DNA of 64,000 bases from Streptomyces macrolidinus (GCF_023887685.1 NZ_JAMWMR010000002.1:124001-188000); one strand, 5' to 3'. Shown: positions 29,311 to 40,054, counted from the first letter of the stretch. Numbers and translations are program-made. Notes: generated by a model not told the origin, from the sequence alone.

Positions 29311-29339
29311 GACCCCCCGGCGCATCGGCACCGGGGGTC
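29311..29339 (-). terminator. Terminator downstream of the DsbA-like gene
   Basis: GACCCCCCGG (29311-29320) and CCGGGGGTC (29331-29339) pair over 9 bp with one bulged C, 18 bp beyond the stop of the minus-strand gene. Confidence 0.65.
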
Positions 29340-29357
29340 CGCTGATCATGGCGGTCC

Positions 29358-30128
29358 TCAGGACTTGTGTGCCGCCTCCACCAACTGCTTGAGCTTCGCC
29401 GGGGTCATCGTCCGGTCCTCGATGATGTTCTTGTCGCCGAGGAGCACGGTCGGCGTCCCCGTGAAGTGGCCCTTCTCGAAGGCGTCGTTCGACTTCTTCA
29501 CCCAGCCGTTGTGCGTACCGTCCTTGACGCACTTCTGGAACGTCGGCGTGTCGAGGCCGCCCACCTTGCCCGCCAGCCCGATCAGCTTCGCGTGGTCCGC
29601 GAACGTGTCCTCGGTCTCCTTGGGCTGGTTGTCGTACAGCACATCGTGGTACGCCTTGAACTTCCCGGCGTCCTGCGCGCACGCCGCCGCGTTGGCCGCG
29701 TGGAGCGAGCCGCTGCCGCCCATGTTCCCGTCGATGAGCGTGACCAGGTGGTACTCGACCTTCAGCTTGCCCGCGTCGACCAGCTCGCGGAGCGTCGGGC
29801 GGTAGACCGTCTCGAAGACCTTGCAGGCCGGGCAGCGGAAGTCCTCCCAGACCGTGAGGGTCGACCGGGCGGCCTCCTTGCCGACGGGGATCGCGAGGCC
29901 GTCCTTGCCCGTCGCCCCCGAGGGCCCGATGGTGGGGCCCGAGGCGCTGCTCTTCTTGCCGGCGTTCGCCGCCAGGAGGCCCCCCACCGTCGCCAGGGCC
30001 AGCACACAGATGATCGCGGCTCCCACGATCATCCCGCGCCGACGCTTCTCCGCGGACTTCTGCTTCTCGCGCTGCGCCGCCAGCCGGTCCCGGGCGGCGC
30101 GCTTTCCCTCACGGTTCTTCTCGCTCAC
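29358..30128 (-). CDS. Membrane-anchored DsbA-like thiol-disulfide oxidoreductase
   Basis: 256 residues. A charged cytoplasmic N-terminus (1-31) leads into one membrane helix (about 32-55). The extracellular thioredoxin-like DsbA domain carries the active site C99-P-A-C102 and a cis-proline loop (GTPTVLL). It probably introduces or isomerises disulfides in secreted proteins. GTG at 30128 is preferred; the extension to 30182 would include the trp terminator hairpin. A second protein of the same architecture is encoded at 60341-61153. Confidence 0.85.
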   Translation of the reverse strand: MSEKNREGKRAARDRLAAQREKQKSAEKRRRGMIVGAAIICVLALATVGGLLAANAGKKSSASGPTIGPSGATGKDGLAIPVGKEAARSTLTVWEDFRCPACKVFETVYRPTLRELVDAGKLKVEYHLVTLIDGNMGGSGSLHAANAAACAQDAGKFKAYHDVLYDNQPKETEDTFADHAKLIGLAGKVGGLDTPTFQKCVKDGTHNGWVKKSNDAFEKGHFTGTPTVLLGDKNIIEDRTMTPAKLKQLVEAAHKS

Positions 30129-30143
30129 ATCCGGCAGAACGAA

Positions 30144-30170
30144 CCGGGGAGGCGCTGCGCGCCTCCCCGG
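30144..30170 (-). terminator. Terminator of the trp operon
   Basis: Perfect 12-bp stem CCGGGGAGGCGC (30144-30155) and GCGCCTCCCCGG (30159-30170), loop of 3 nt, about 85 bp after trpA and only 16 bp before the start of the DsbA-like gene. It could therefore also lie in the 5' leader of the latter. Confidence 0.7.
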
Positions 30171-30253
30171 CCCCAGGTCCACCCGTTCGAGTGAGCCAAT
30201 TGTCCTTCGTTGCCCGATTCACCCGTGACGGTGCGGGGCGACGGGCGGGGGTG

Positions 30254-31084
30254 TCAGGCCCTGCGGCGGACGCCCTCGGCCAGCTCGCCCGCCAGGGTCC
30301 GCACGGCCTCGAGACCGGTCTGCTCGTCCGGCGCGTCCAGCATCCGCTTCACGAACGCCGAGCCGACGATCACGCCGTCGGCGAACCCGGCGACCTCGGC
30401 GGCCTGGGCCGGGTTGGAGACGCCGAGGCCGACGCAGACCGGCAGCTCGGTGGTCGCGCGGGTGCGGCGGACCAGCTCCTGGGCCTGCGTACCGACCGAT
30501 TCACGCGTACCGGTGACGCCCATGAGCGAGGCCGCGTAGACGAAGCCGGAACCCGCCGCGGTGATCTCGGCGAGCCGCTCGTCCTTGCTGCTCGGCGCGA
30601 CCACGAAGACCGTCGCGAGCCCCTGCTTCTCGGCGTGCTCGCGCCACAGGGCCGACTCCTGCACGGGCAGGTCCGGCAGGATGCAGCCCGCGCCGCCCGC
30701 CTCCGCCAGCTCGGTCGTGAAGCGCTCCACGCCGTAGCGGTCGAGCGGGTTCCAGTACGTCATCACGAGCACCGGCCTGCCGGTCGCCGCGTGCGCCTCG
30801 CGGACCGTGCGCAGGACGTCGGCGATCCGGACGCCGCCGCGCAGCGCGATGTCGTCGGCGGTCTGGATGACGGGGCCGTCGAGGACGGGGTCGCTGTGCG
30901 GCAGGCCCACCTCCACGACGTCGGCGCCGCCGTCGAAGACGGCCTTGATCGCGGCGATGCCGCCGTCGACGGTCGGGAACCCGGCCGGGAGGTACGCGAT
31001 GAGGGCGGCGCGGTCCTCCGCCTTCGCGGCGGCGAGCGTGTCGGCCAGCAACTGGGCCTGTCCGCCGGTCACTTCTGCGCTCAC
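30254..31084 (-). CDS. trpA: Tryptophan synthase alpha subunit
   Basis: 276 residues, a TIM barrel that cleaves indole-3-glycerol phosphate to indole and glyceraldehyde-3-phosphate. It has [12 protein letters not shown] near the N-terminus, [19 protein letters not shown] with the catalytic Glu and Asp, and GVTGTRESV. The GTG start overlaps the trpB stop (GTGA), giving tight coupling to the beta subunit. This is the last gene of the trp series. Confidence 0.95.
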   Translation of the reverse strand: MSAEVTGGQAQLLADTLAAAKAEDRAALIAYLPAGFPTVDGGIAAIKAVFDGGADVVEVGLPHSDPVLDGPVIQTADDIALRGGVRIADVLRTVREAHAATGRPVLVMTYWNPLDRYGVERFTTELAEAGGAGCILPDLPVQESALWREHAEKQGLATVFVVAPSSKDERLAEITAAGSGFVYAASLMGVTGTRESVGTQAQELVRRTRATTELPVCVGLGVSNPAQAAEVAGFADGVIVGSAFVKRMLDAPDEQTGLEAVRTLAGELAEGVRRRA

Positions 31085-32367
31085 TGGGCGTCCCCCTCGA
31101 TCTCGGCGGTCTCGCTGTCGGCGTCCGCGGCGACGGACGCGTCGGTCTCGTACAGCCCGAAGTAGCGGGCGGCCGTGTCCATGTCCTTGTCGCCGCGCCC
31201 GGACAGGTTGACGATGATCAGCCCGTCCCTGCCCAGCTCCTTGCCGACCTCCAGGGCCCCGGCGAGCGCGTGGGCGCTCTCGATGGCCGGGATGATGCCC
31301 TCGGTGCGGGAGAGCAGGCGCAGGGCCTGCATGGCCGCGTCGTCGGTGACCGCGCGGTACTCGCCGCGACCGCTGTCCTTGAGGTACGCGTGCTCGGGGC
31401 CGATGCCCGGGTAGTCCAGGCCCGCCGAGATCGAGTACGGCTCGGTGATCTGCCCCTCGTCGTCCTGGAGGACGTAGGACCGCGAGCCGTGCAGGATGCC
31501 GGGCTCACCGGCGGTGAGGGTGGCGGCGTGCTCGCCGGTCTCGATGCCGTGGCCCGCGGGCTCGCAGCCGATGAGCCGGACGGAGCTGTCGGGGATGAAG
31601 GCGTGGAAGAGCCCGATGGCGTTGGAGCCGCCGCCCACACAGGCGACGGCGGCGTCGGGCAGACGCCCGGCGCGCTCCAGGATCTGCCGCCGCGCCTCGA
31701 CGCCGATCACCCGGTGGAAGTCGCGCACCATGGCCGGGAAGGGGTGGGGACCGGCCACCGTGCCGAACAGGTAGTGGGTGTGGTCGACGTTGGCGACCCA
31801 GTCGCGGAACGCCTCGTTGATCGCGTCCTTCAGCGTGCGGCTGCCGGACTTCACCGCGACGACCTCGGCGCCGAGCATGCGCATCCGCGCGACGTTGAGG
31901 GCCTGCCGCTCGGTGTCGATCTCGCCCATGTAGATGGTGCAGTCGAGACCGAACAGGGCGCAGGCGGTGGCGGTGGCGACGCCGTGCTGTCCGGCGCCGG
32001 TCTCCGCGATGACGCGGGTCTTGCCCATGCGCCGGGTGAGCAGCGCCTGGCCGAGCACGTTGTTGATCTTGTGGGAGCCGGTGTGGTTGAGGTCCTCCCG
32101 CTTGAGGAAGACACGGGCGCCACCGGCGTGTTCGGCGAACCGCGGCACCTCGGTGAGGGCGCTGGGCCGGCCGGTGTAGTGGACGAGCAGGTCGCCGAGT
32201 TCACGGGCGAACTCGGGGTCGGTCTTCGCCTTCTCGTACTCGGCGGCGACCTCGTCCACGGCGGCCACGAGGGCCTCCGGGATGAACGTGCCGCCGAACG
32301 CGCCGAAGTAGCCGGCCGCGTCGGGCACCTGGCCCTCCGGGTCGGGAACGAAGAATTCGCTGGGCAT
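31081..32367 (-). CDS. trpB: Tryptophan synthase beta subunit
   Basis: 428 residues. A PLP enzyme that condenses indole with serine. The PLP lysine is in [11 protein letters not shown], and the phosphate-binding loop [10 protein letters not shown] is present. The N-terminal COMM/gate region includes [11 protein letters not shown]. The C-terminus has a short Ala/Asp-rich tail beyond the fold. It is separated from trpM by 168 bp, containing three 14-bp repeats next to the trpM stop. Confidence 0.96.
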   Translation of the reverse strand: MPSEFFVPDPEGQVPDAAGYFGAFGGTFIPEALVAAVDEVAAEYEKAKTDPEFARELGDLLVHYTGRPSALTEVPRFAEHAGGARVFLKREDLNHTGSHKINNVLGQALLTRRMGKTRVIAETGAGQHGVATATACALFGLDCTIYMGEIDTERQALNVARMRMLGAEVVAVKSGSRTLKDAINEAFRDWVANVDHTHYLFGTVAGPHPFPAMVRDFHRVIGVEARRQILERAGRLPDAAVACVGGGSNAIGLFHAFIPDSSVRLIGCEPAGHGIETGEHAATLTAGEPGILHGSRSYVLQDDEGQITEPYSISAGLDYPGIGPEHAYLKDSGRGEYRAVTDDAAMQALRLLSRTEGIIPAIESAHALAGALEVGKELGRDGLIIVNLSGRGDKDMDTAARYFGLYETDASVAADADSETAEIEGDAQ

Positions 32368-32505
32368 GCGGTTACCTCGCAGGGGCGTGCGCCCCGGGTA
32401 GGTCGGACGGTGGGTGACGTCGATGCGTACACGCGCGGCCCTGAGGCGAACCGGCGGACCGGTGAGGAACCGGCGACAACCGGAAGTCCCGGCCGGCTCG
32501 GCTCA

Positions 32506-32547
32506 GTTCACCCGGTCCGGTTCACTCGGGTCGGTTCACCGCAGGCG
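32506..32547. repeat. Three tandem 14-bp repeats around the trpM stop
   Basis: GTTCACCCGGTCCG, GTTCACTCGGGTCG and GTTCACCGCAGGCG follow each other at 32506, 32520 and 32534. The trpM stop codon (32536-32538) lies in the last copy. The units start with GTTCAC as in PHO boxes, but the 14-bp period does not fit the 11-bp PHO pattern. Confidence 0.7.
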
Positions 32548-32754
32548 CGCACGCGGGCGGCGCCATCGCATCCCGTTGACCTGGCCGGGCTCGTCCCCGA
32601 TGACGTAGCGCACCCGGCGCCCGTGCACCCGGCGCGCGGGCGCGCGGCAGCCACGCGGGCGGCAGCCGCGCGCGAGGCGGGCGTACGGGTCACCGGGGCC
32701 TGTCCGGAGACAGGTCCTGGTGGCCACGGTGATCGGAGGCATCATCGACGTCAC
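32536..32754 (-). CDS. trpM: TrpM family small protein
   Basis: 72 residues, Arg-rich, with ARRVHGRRVRYVIGDEPGQV, which I recognise as the conserved core of Streptomyces TrpM. It is a small trp-cluster protein reported to modulate tryptophan synthesis and differentiation in S. coelicolor. GTG at 32754 is 11 nt after trpC; ATG at 32745 or 32742 is also possible, and no strong ribosome site decides. It lies between trpC and trpB on the same strand. It has no enzymatic motif. Confidence 0.75.
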   Translation of the reverse strand: MTSMMPPITVATRTCLRTGPGDPYARLARGCRPRGCRAPARRVHGRRVRYVIGDEPGQVNGMRWRRPRARLR

Positions 32755-32765
32755 CCGGTGAGGCG

Positions 32766-33575
32766 TCAGCCCCGGCCGTGCCGCAGCGCGGGGTGCGCAC
32801 CGGCGGCGACGAGGTCGGCGACCGCCGTCTTCGGGTCGCGTCCGGTCACCAGCGACTCGCCCACCAGCACGGCGTCGGCGCCGTGTTCGGCGTACGCGAT
32901 CAGGTCGTGCGGTCCGCGGACGCCGGACTCGGCGACCCGGACGACCGACCCGGGGACCTCGGGGGCGACCCGCTCGAACGTGGAGCGGTCGACCTCCAGG
33001 GTCTTGAGGTTGCGCGCGTTGATCCCGATGACCTTCGCCCCGGCGTCCACCGCCCGCTCGACCTCGTCCTCGTCGTGCACCTCGACGAGCGGCGTGAGCC
33101 CGATGGACTCGGCGCGCTCGATGAGGGACTCCAGGGCGGGCTGGTCCAGGGCGGCGACGATCAGCAGCGCGAGGTCGGCGCCGTAGGCCCGCGCCTCCCA
33201 GAGCTGGTAGGAGGTGACGATGAAGTCCTTGCGCAGCACCGGGATGTCGACCCGGGCCCGGACGGCCTCCAGGTCGGCCAGCGAGCCGCCGAAGCGGCGC
33301 TGCTCGGTCAGGACGGAGATGACGGCCGCGCCGCCCGCCTCGTAGTCCGCGGCGAGCCCGGCCGGGTCCGCGATCGCGGCGAGCGCTCCCTTGGAGGGGC
33401 TGGACCGCTTGACCTCGCAGATCACCTTGACGCCGTCCCCGCGCAGGGCGGCGAGGCCGTCCCTGGCCGCGGGGGCCTTCGCCGCACGCTCCTTGAGCTC
33501 GTCGAGGCTGACGCGCGCCTGCCGCTCCGCAAGATCGGCACGGACTCCGTCGATGATCTCGTCGAGCACACTCAC
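32766..33575 (-). CDS. trpC: Indole-3-glycerol phosphate synthase
   Basis: A 269-residue TIM barrel that closes the indole ring. Catalytic and phosphate-binding motifs are [11 protein letters not shown] (Lys), LRKDFIV (Lys), [13 protein letters not shown] and VAESGVR. AGGAAGGGGGCC precedes the GTG. In Streptomyces there is no separate TrpF; that step is done by PriA encoded at 41367-42092. It follows the DUF2752 gene after 235 bp and precedes trpM. Confidence 0.95.
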   Translation of the reverse strand: MSVLDEIIDGVRADLAERQARVSLDELKERAAKAPAARDGLAALRGDGVKVICEVKRSSPSKGALAAIADPAGLAADYEAGGAAVISVLTEQRRFGGSLADLEAVRARVDIPVLRKDFIVTSYQLWEARAYGADLALLIVAALDQPALESLIERAESIGLTPLVEVHDEDEVERAVDAGAKVIGINARNLKTLEVDRSTFERVAPEVPGSVVRVAESGVRGPHDLIAYAEHGADAVLVGESLVTGRDPKTAVADLVAAGAHPALRHGRG

Positions 33576-33780
33576 GCGAGCGGCCCCCTTCCTGACGGTT
33601 GAGGATTCCAGCGGCTCAGTCGGGCTGAGCCTGGGTCGCCGGGCGGGTCCGGACGGACGGAACCGGCGGTCACTGTGATGGTATCCGGAGGATGGCCCGG
33701 GCCTCGCATCCGGTGGAACGGCGACCCTCCTACCTGGAGGTTCACGGGTCGGCCCACCGGGAGGTGCCCGGATCGGTCAA

Positions 33781-33838
33781 AGGATGCAGCCACCCGCCGA
33801 AGGGCGACGGTCAAGGATGCAGCCACCCGCCGAAGGGC
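33781..33838. repeat. 33-bp tandem duplication at the 3' end of the DUF2752 gene
   Basis: The 25-bp core starting AGGATGCAGCCACCCGCCGA occurs at 33781-33805 and 33814-33838, exactly 33 bp apart. The second copy encodes the last codons of the DUF2752 protein (LPFGGWLHP); the first lies just beyond its stop codon. It looks like an in-frame-sized local duplication. Confidence 0.9.
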
Positions 33839-34272
33839 AGGTTGCGGACCACAGTGAAGGCCACCAGCAGGGTGCCCAGGCACCACAGGTGCACCGGTCC
33901 GAGGTCGAGCCGCAGCGGCCGTCCCCGCACCGCGCGCACCAGCCACACGCTCCACACCACCGCGAAGAGCAGATAGCCGCCGACGGCCAGGGCGTTGTCC
34001 TGGAGCGCCGCGAGGACGTCCCCGTGGACGAACGCGTGTGCGCTGCGCAGTCCGCCGCAGCCGGGGCAGAACACCCCGGCGAAGCGCAGCAGCGGGCAGA
34101 CCGGGTAGTGGCCGGGCTGGTTGGGGTCCACCGCGCCGACGTAGGCGAAGGCCGCGAGGACGCCCGCGAGGACCCCGACGGGAGGGGCGGTGCGCCGCAG
34201 CAGGCCGCGGGCGGCCGGGGCGTGCGGCGGGGGCGGACTCACGCAGCGGGATGCGGTGTTCACGCCTCGCAT
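33811..34272 (-). CDS. DUF2752 membrane protein
   Basis: 153 residues. DUF2752 hallmark CPGCGGLRSAHAFVHGD near residues 66-82, with hydrophobic helices before and after (about 30-48, 93-112 and 122-140). The function is unknown. It is conserved in Streptomyces trp clusters between the HGxxPAAW protein gene and trpC, so a link with tryptophan or aromatic metabolism is possible by context only. Its end is duplicated (see the 33-bp repeat). Confidence 0.82.
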   Translation of the reverse strand: MRGVNTASRCVSPPPPHAPAARGLLRRTAPPVGVLAGVLAAFAYVGAVDPNQPGHYPVCPLLRFAGVFCPGCGGLRSAHAFVHGDVLAALQDNALAVGGYLLFAVVWSVWLVRAVRGRPLRLDLGPVHLWCLGTLLVAFTVVRNLPFGGWLHP

Positions 34273-34320
34273 TCTGCCCGCCCGCTCCCCGGCCCGCCCA
34301 CCCCGGTCCGGGTACGCGTG

Positions 34321-34355
34321 AGGCGGCCCGGGACGCTTCGCGTGCCCGGCCGCCT
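34321..34355 (-). terminator. Hairpin between HGxxPAAW and DUF2752 genes
   Basis: AGGCGGCCCGGG (34321-34332) pairs with CCCGGCCGCCT (34345-34355) with one bulge, and the loop contains CTTCG. It lies 22 bp after the stop of the HGxxPAAW gene and may attenuate or process the transcript. Confidence 0.5.
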
Positions 34356-34376
34356 CGCGTGCGGGGGTGCGGAGGG

Positions 34377-34613
34377 TCAGTGCTCCGTGATCGCGGCCCG
34401 CTTCATCAGGTCGCCGACGTCCTCCTGGCCCTTGCCCATCAGGCGCATGATGCCGCCGACGACACCGCCGAGGAGGGTGACCCCGACGCTCGCCCAGAAG
34501 CCGACGGGCTGAGCCATCACGGTGAAGGCGCCCGCGGCGCAGAAACCGATGAAGGCGATGATGACACCGGTCCAGGCGGCCGGGGTGTGACCGTGGTGGG
34601 TTGTGCCCGCCAT
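34377..34613 (-). CDS. HGxxPAAW family small membrane protein
   Basis: 78 residues. It opens MAGTTHHGHTPAAW, the family hallmark, followed by two hydrophobic helices (about 15-37 and 43-60). The function is unknown. The ATG at 34613 follows GAGGAG at 6 nt. It belongs to the conserved trio of small membrane proteins between trpE and trpC in Streptomyces. Confidence 0.85.
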   Translation of the reverse strand: MAGTTHHGHTPAAWTGVIIAFIGFCAAGAFTVMAQPVGFWASVGVTLLGGVVGGIMRLMGKGQEDVGDLMKRAAITEH

Positions 34614-34742
34614 GACTTGCTCCTCGTTAGCTGGCTGTACGTGTGTGAGTCCAAGGCTCGGCGTCATTGTCCCGTACCCGCGCGCAGCGGGTGAGCGCGG
34701 GGTCACCGTCGCGCGTCGACCGGGGCGATCAGCCGGTGGATG

Positions 34743-35372
34743 TCAGCCGGTGGGGTCCTCGCCCCGGTCCAGCGCCTTCCACAGCTCCTCGGGGCGGTCC
34801 GGGTCGACGGGCGCCGCGCGGCGGCGCGGCCGGGGGGTGCCGTCGCGTTCGTAGCGGCCGGACATCGTGGGCCACAGCCGGCCGTAGCGCAGGGCGAGCA
34901 GTCCGGCCAGCAGGATGAGGGCGCCGCCGAGGACCGCGACGTACGGCCAGGCGGTGTGGGTGAGCGCGGAGGCGGTCGCGGCGGTGTCACCGGCCGTCCG
35001 CGCCGCCTTCTCGTCCAGTGCCGAGTCGTCGGTGAGGCCCTGGAACGCGGCGGTGATGGTGCCGAGGCCGGAGAGCGCGAGGAGTCCGGCGACGAGGTGG
35101 CGGCCGGTTCTGCGGACGGCGAAGACGGCGACGAGCGCGGCGAGGCCCACTATGGCCAGGGCCGCGGGCACGCCCGTGACATCGCTGCCCTTGGCGCTGA
35201 GCGGGAAGTCGCCGCCGGCCAACGGCACGGTGCCCGCCGCCCAGTCCTGCCGGGAGGACAGCAGTGCCACGGCGGCACCGGCCGCCCCGCACAGCAGGGC
35301 GAGGGCGAGGCTGCGGCGGCCGGAGCGCGCGGGTGCGGCGGCCTCGGGTCGGGGGTGGGGTACGGCAGTCAC
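34743..35372 (-). CDS. Trp-region conserved membrane protein (TIGR02234-like)
   Basis: 209 residues with four hydrophobic helices (about 18-35, 60-80, 85-105 and 135-155) and a basic C-terminus. Family features include SSRQDWAAGTVPL after the first helix and ALRYGRLWPTMSGRYER after the last. It matches the actinobacterial membrane protein found beside trpE. I take GTG 35372 (VTAVPHPRPE); GTG 35381 is three codons upstream. The biochemical role is unknown. Confidence 0.8.
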   Translation of the reverse strand: MTAVPHPRPEAAAPARSGRRSLALALLCGAAGAAVALLSSRQDWAAGTVPLAGGDFPLSAKGSDVTGVPAALAIVGLAALVAVFAVRRTGRHLVAGLLALSGLGTITAAFQGLTDDSALDEKAARTAGDTAATASALTHTAWPYVAVLGGALILLAGLLALRYGRLWPTMSGRYERDGTPRPRRRAAPVDPDRPEELWKALDRGEDPTG

Positions 35373-35421
35373 GTACTCCACTATCACCCGAACCCCGGGC
35401 GAACCTTCACCCGGGGCCCCT

Positions 35422-35457
35422 GCGACGTACGACTCATCCGCGACGTACGACTCGTCC
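35422..35457. repeat. 18-bp tandem duplication between trpE and the TIGR02234 gene
   Basis: gcgacgtacgactcatcc (35422-35439) is followed directly by gcgacgtacgactcgtcc (35440-35457), one mismatch. It is noncoding under the chosen starts. Confidence 0.85.
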
Positions 35458-35475
35458 GCGGCGACCCGCGGCGGG

Positions 35476-36969
<1,494 letters not shown>

Positions 36970-36980
36970 GGCCGCCGACC

Positions 36981-37373
36981 CTACTGATCCGCGGCGGGCG
37001 TTGCGGGCGCGGTGTCAGCGAGCAGCACGTCGGCGTCGAAGCACGTGCGGTCGCCGGTGTGGCAGGCGGCGCCGACCTGGTCGACCTTGACGAGAAGGGT
37101 GTCGGCGTCGCAGTCCAGGGCGACCGACTTCACGTGCTGGACGTGGCCGGAGGTGTCGCCCTTGACCCAGTACTCCTGGCGGCTGCGCGACCAGTAGGTG
37201 CAGCGGCCGGTGGTGAGCGTGCGATGCAGGGCCTCGTCGTCCATCCAGCCGAGCATCAGCACCTCCCCGGTGTCGTACTGCTGGGCGATCGCGGGGATCA
37301 GCCCGTCGGGGCTGCGCTTGAGGCGTGCCGCGATCTCGGGGGCCAGGCTGCTGGGTGGGGGCGTGCCGGTCAT
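36981..37373 (-). CDS. hisI: Phosphoribosyl-AMP cyclohydrolase
   Basis: 130 residues. HisI opens the purine ring of PR-AMP in histidine synthesis. Motifs [40 protein letters not shown] and CHTGDRTCF (zinc cysteines) are all present. The ATG at 37373 is selected; upstream CACAAT with 7 nt before the ATG could be a leaderless -10. It stands apart from the main his operon and heads the trp series. It is divergent from the TIGR03085-type gene. Confidence 0.94.
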   Translation of the reverse strand: MTGTPPPSSLAPEIAARLKRSPDGLIPAIAQQYDTGEVLMLGWMDDEALHRTLTTGRCTYWSRSRQEYWVKGDTSGHVQHVKSVALDCDADTLLVKVDQVGAACHTGDRTCFDADVLLADTAPATPAADQ

Positions 37374-37455
37374 GCGGACCATTGTGCCGCGCCGCGGTGG
37401 CCCGCCCCGCCGCCGTCCGGTGGGCGGACGCTCCGTGTGGTCGTACGCTGACTGC

Positions 37456-38091
37456 ATGTCGACCCATGCCAAGCGTGAACGGCTTCTGCTCGCCGATCTG
37501 TTGGAGTCCACCGGGCCGGACGCCCGCACCCTGTGCGAGGGCTGGACCACCCGGGACCTCGCCGCGCATGTGGTGGTGCGGGAGCGCCGCCCGGACGCGG
37601 CCGGAGGCGTCCTCGTCAAGCCGCTGGCGGCGCGGCTGGAGCGGGTGATGGCCGAGTTCGCCGCGAAGCCGTACGAGGAGCTGATCCAGCTCATCCGTAC
37701 GGGCCCGCCGCGGTTCTCGCCGTTCGCGCTGAAGCAGATCGACGAGTTGGCGAACAGCGTCGAGTTCTACGTCCACACCGAGGACGTGCGCCGGGCGCAG
37801 CCCGACTGGACGCCGCGCCCGCTGGACCCGGTGTTCCAGGACGCGCTGTGGGCGCGCCTGGAGCGGATGGCCCGGCTGACCGGCCGGGGCGCGCCGACGG
37901 GCCTGGTGCTGCGCCGCCCGGACGGCCGGACGGTGGTGGCGCATCGGGGCACTCCGGTGGTGACGGTGACCGGTGAGCCCTCGGAGCTGCTGATGTTCGC
38001 GTTCGGGCGGCAGCGGGCGGCGGACGTGGAGCTGGAGGGCGACAAGGACGCCGTCGCGACGGTCTCCGACACCAAGGAGCTGGGGCTCTGA
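37456..38091 (+). CDS. TIGR03085-like maleylpyruvate-isomerase-type (DinB-like) protein
   Basis: 211 residues. The N-terminal four-helix DinB/MDMPI fold is recognisable from [21 protein letters not shown] and [17 protein letters not shown], which carry the putative metal-binding His/Glu. In relatives the fold supports mycothiol- or metal-dependent reactions; the substrate here is unknown. TACGCT at 37444-37449 lies 6 nt before the ATG and there is no Shine-Dalgarno, so the mRNA is probably leaderless. It is conserved next to hisI in Streptomyces. Confidence 0.8.
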   Translation: MSTHAKRERLLLADLLESTGPDARTLCEGWTTRDLAAHVVVRERRPDAAGGVLVKPLAARLERVMAEFAAKPYEELIQLIRTGPPRFSPFALKQIDELANSVEFYVHTEDVRRAQPDWTPRPLDPVFQDALWARLERMARLTGRGAPTGLVLRRPDGRTVVAHRGTPVVTVTGEPSELLMFAFGRQRAADVELEGDKDAVATVSDTKELGL

Positions 38092-38137
38092 GCCACCGGG
38101 GAGCCGGGGCTCGGAGCCGTGCGTCCGGCGCGGTGGT

Positions 38138-39400
38138 TCATCGCGGAAGCTCGGCGCGGCGCAGGTCGCGGAAGACGAGGGCGACGACCCCGCCGAGCCC
38201 GCACACCGTCGCGCTGACGACGAACACCGGGCCGGTGCCCCAGGCGCCGATGGCGGCGGCGGACAGCGGCATGCTGAGCGGTGCGAAGCCGAGGCTGACG
38301 AGGCTCGACACGGCGGTCACGCGGCCCAGGTAGGCGGGGTCGGTCTGGGTCTGGAGCAGGGCTCCGCACAGGGCGCCGCTCAGGCCGACGAGGAGGCCGA
38401 CGGCCAGGGCCAGCGCGACGGCCGTGGCGACTCCCGGGGCGTAGGCGAGGGCGCCGATCGCGACGGAGCCCGTGAGGATCGTGGGCGCCATCAGCCGTCC
38501 CGCGTGCGGCATCCGGCCGCGCACGGCGAGCAGCAGGGAGGCGATGCCCGCCCCGGTGCCGAAGCCCGCGAGGACCCAGCCCATGCCGGAGGCACCCCAG
38601 CCGCGCTCGTCGGCCAGCAGGGTCAGGCCGACGTTGAGCGGGCCGACGAAGCCGAGGTCGCCGAGGGCGATGGCCAGCATCAGCGGGGCGAGGACGCGGT
38701 GGTGCCGGATGTAGCCCAGGCCCGCCGCGAGGTCGCGCCAGGCGGTCTTCTCGCGGGAGCGGTTCTCGTCCGCGGGCAGTTCGCGCAGGCGGAGGGAGAT
38801 CAGCAGCGGCACCGACACGGCGATCAGCGCTCCGGCGATCGCGAAGGCGGCTGCGGCGCCGCCCAGCGCGACGCCGAGGCCGCCGAGCGGGGCGCCGACG
38901 ACGCTCGCGAACCGGATGGCGAGGCCTCGCATGCCCTGGACCCGGGTGAGCTGGTCCCGGCTCGTGACCCGCGCGGGCAGGGCGCCCACGGCGGGCACGA
39001 ACACGGCGTCGACGGTGCCGAAGAGCAGCGCCAGCAGGGCCAGCGGCCACAGAGTCGGGCCGGTCAGGAACAGCAGGGCCGCCACCGCGAGGACGGCCAC
39101 GCAGCGCACCGCGTCGCTGCCGATGACGACCTTGCGCGGCCCGAACCGGTCGGCGACCACACCGCCGCCCAGCATCAGCAGGGCCCGGGGCAGGGCGCTG
39201 ATCGCCGTCACGATGCCGGCCTCGGCGGGCGTTCCGGCCCGGACGGCCGCCCAGGAGAGGGCGAGGTAGTAGATGTTGTCGCCGACCATCGAGGCGGTGT
39301 AGGCGGAGAGCCAGCGCAGGACGTTGCCGTCACGGTGCGCGGGGCGCTCGGGGGCGTCCGGGAGTAATGCGGTGCCGGTCGCGGGGGTGGGGGCGGTCAT
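38138..39400 (-). CDS. MFS transporter
   Basis: 420 residues with 10-12 predicted membrane helices. The intracellular loop motif between helices 2 and 3 (GGGVVADRFGPRKVVIG) is the MFS A motif. The start at ATG 39400 follows AGAGGA; the much longer in-frame extension overlaps the ArsR gene and is noncoding. It is co-transcribed with the ArsR-type regulator 50 bp upstream, so it is probably an efflux pump induced by that regulator's ligand. The substrate is not predictable. Confidence 0.85.
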   Translation of the reverse strand: MTAPTPATGTALLPDAPERPAHRDGNVLRWLSAYTASMVGDNIYYLALSWAAVRAGTPAEAGIVTAISALPRALLMLGGGVVADRFGPRKVVIGSDAVRCVAVLAVAALLFLTGPTLWPLALLALLFGTVDAVFVPAVGALPARVTSRDQLTRVQGMRGLAIRFASVVGAPLGGLGVALGGAAAAFAIAGALIAVSVPLLISLRLRELPADENRSREKTAWRDLAAGLGYIRHHRVLAPLMLAIALGDLGFVGPLNVGLTLLADERGWGASGMGWVLAGFGTGAGIASLLLAVRGRMPHAGRLMAPTILTGSVAIGALAYAPGVATAVALALAVGLLVGLSGALCGALLQTQTDPAYLGRVTAVSSLVSLGFAPLSMPLSAAAIGAWGTGPVFVVSATVCGLGGVVALVFRDLRRAELPR

Positions 39401-39450
39401 GGCTGCGGGTCCTCTCGGGCGCGGAACGGGGGCGGACGCGGATCGGGGCG

Positions 39451-40038
39451 TCAGACGCGGAACGGGAATCCGTAAGTGTGAAAGGCGACGTTCTCGCGCC
39501 CCTCGGTGTCGCCGTCGGCCTCGCGAGCCCGGCTCTCTTCGTGGTACCTCATCAGCAGGTCCATCAACTCCCGTTTCAGCGCGGCCAGTTCTGGTGCGGT
39601 CAGCCGCAGCAGCGTCTCGGAGTCGTACGCGGCGTCGTGCCACTCGACTCCCCAGTCGGCGCGTTGGTCGAGATAGGCGCGGTACATGTCGTAGCGCTGC
39701 TCGATGAACAGCCGGGTGGCAGCAAGGCGTGCCGCCGTCATCTCCGGCGCGTCCCGGAAGTCCTCGTCCTGGATGCTCACCCCTTCCGAGGCGGGCTGCC
39801 ACCAGCGCTCCCGGCCGTCCCTGCTCTGCGGCTCCGCCTCCTCGATCAGCCCGTGCTCGGCGAGCTTGCGCAGGTGGTAGCTGACCAGGGAGACGGCCTC
39901 GTCCACCTGCTCGGCGAGTTGCGAGGCGGTCGCCACCTCGGCCACGCACAGCAGTCGGTAGAGGTTCATACGGAGGGGATGGGCCAGCGCCTTGAGCGTG
40001 CCCACATCGGCGATCCGGCGTTTCTCCTTGCTTGCCAT
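39451..40038 (-). CDS. ArsR-family transcriptional regulator
   Basis: 195 residues. The winged helix-turn-helix (about 10-80) contains TLKALAHPLRMNLYRLL and SLVSYHLRKLAEHGLIEEAE. There are no metal-binding CxC pairs, so the ligand is more likely a small molecule. The C-terminal 100 residues form a helical domain. ATG 40038 is chosen. A perfect 20-bp inverted repeat starts 17 bp upstream and is the likely autoregulatory operator for this gene and the MFS pump. Confidence 0.87.
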   Translation of the reverse strand: MASKEKRRIADVGTLKALAHPLRMNLYRLLCVAEVATASQLAEQVDEAVSLVSYHLRKLAEHGLIEEAEPQSRDGRERWWQPASEGVSIQDEDFRDAPEMTAARLAATRLFIEQRYDMYRAYLDQRADWGVEWHDAAYDSETLLRLTAPELAALKRELMDLLMRYHEESRAREADGDTEGRENVAFHTYGFPFRV

Positions 40039-40054
40039 GCCCACGACCCTAGAT

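Noticed and set aside
32506..32547. PHO box (PhoP binding site)
   Set aside because: The units begin GTTCAC but the period is 14 bp rather than 11 bp, and the gene context is tryptophan synthesis.
32508..32693. Alternative 61-codon minus-strand ORF in the trpC-trpB gap
   Set aside because: Ala/Arg/Thr-rich frame that overlaps trpM; trpM has the recognisable conserved core.
33576..33810. Trp attenuator or T-box upstream of trpC
   Set aside because: No leader peptide with tandem Trp codons and no T-box specifier structure could be found.
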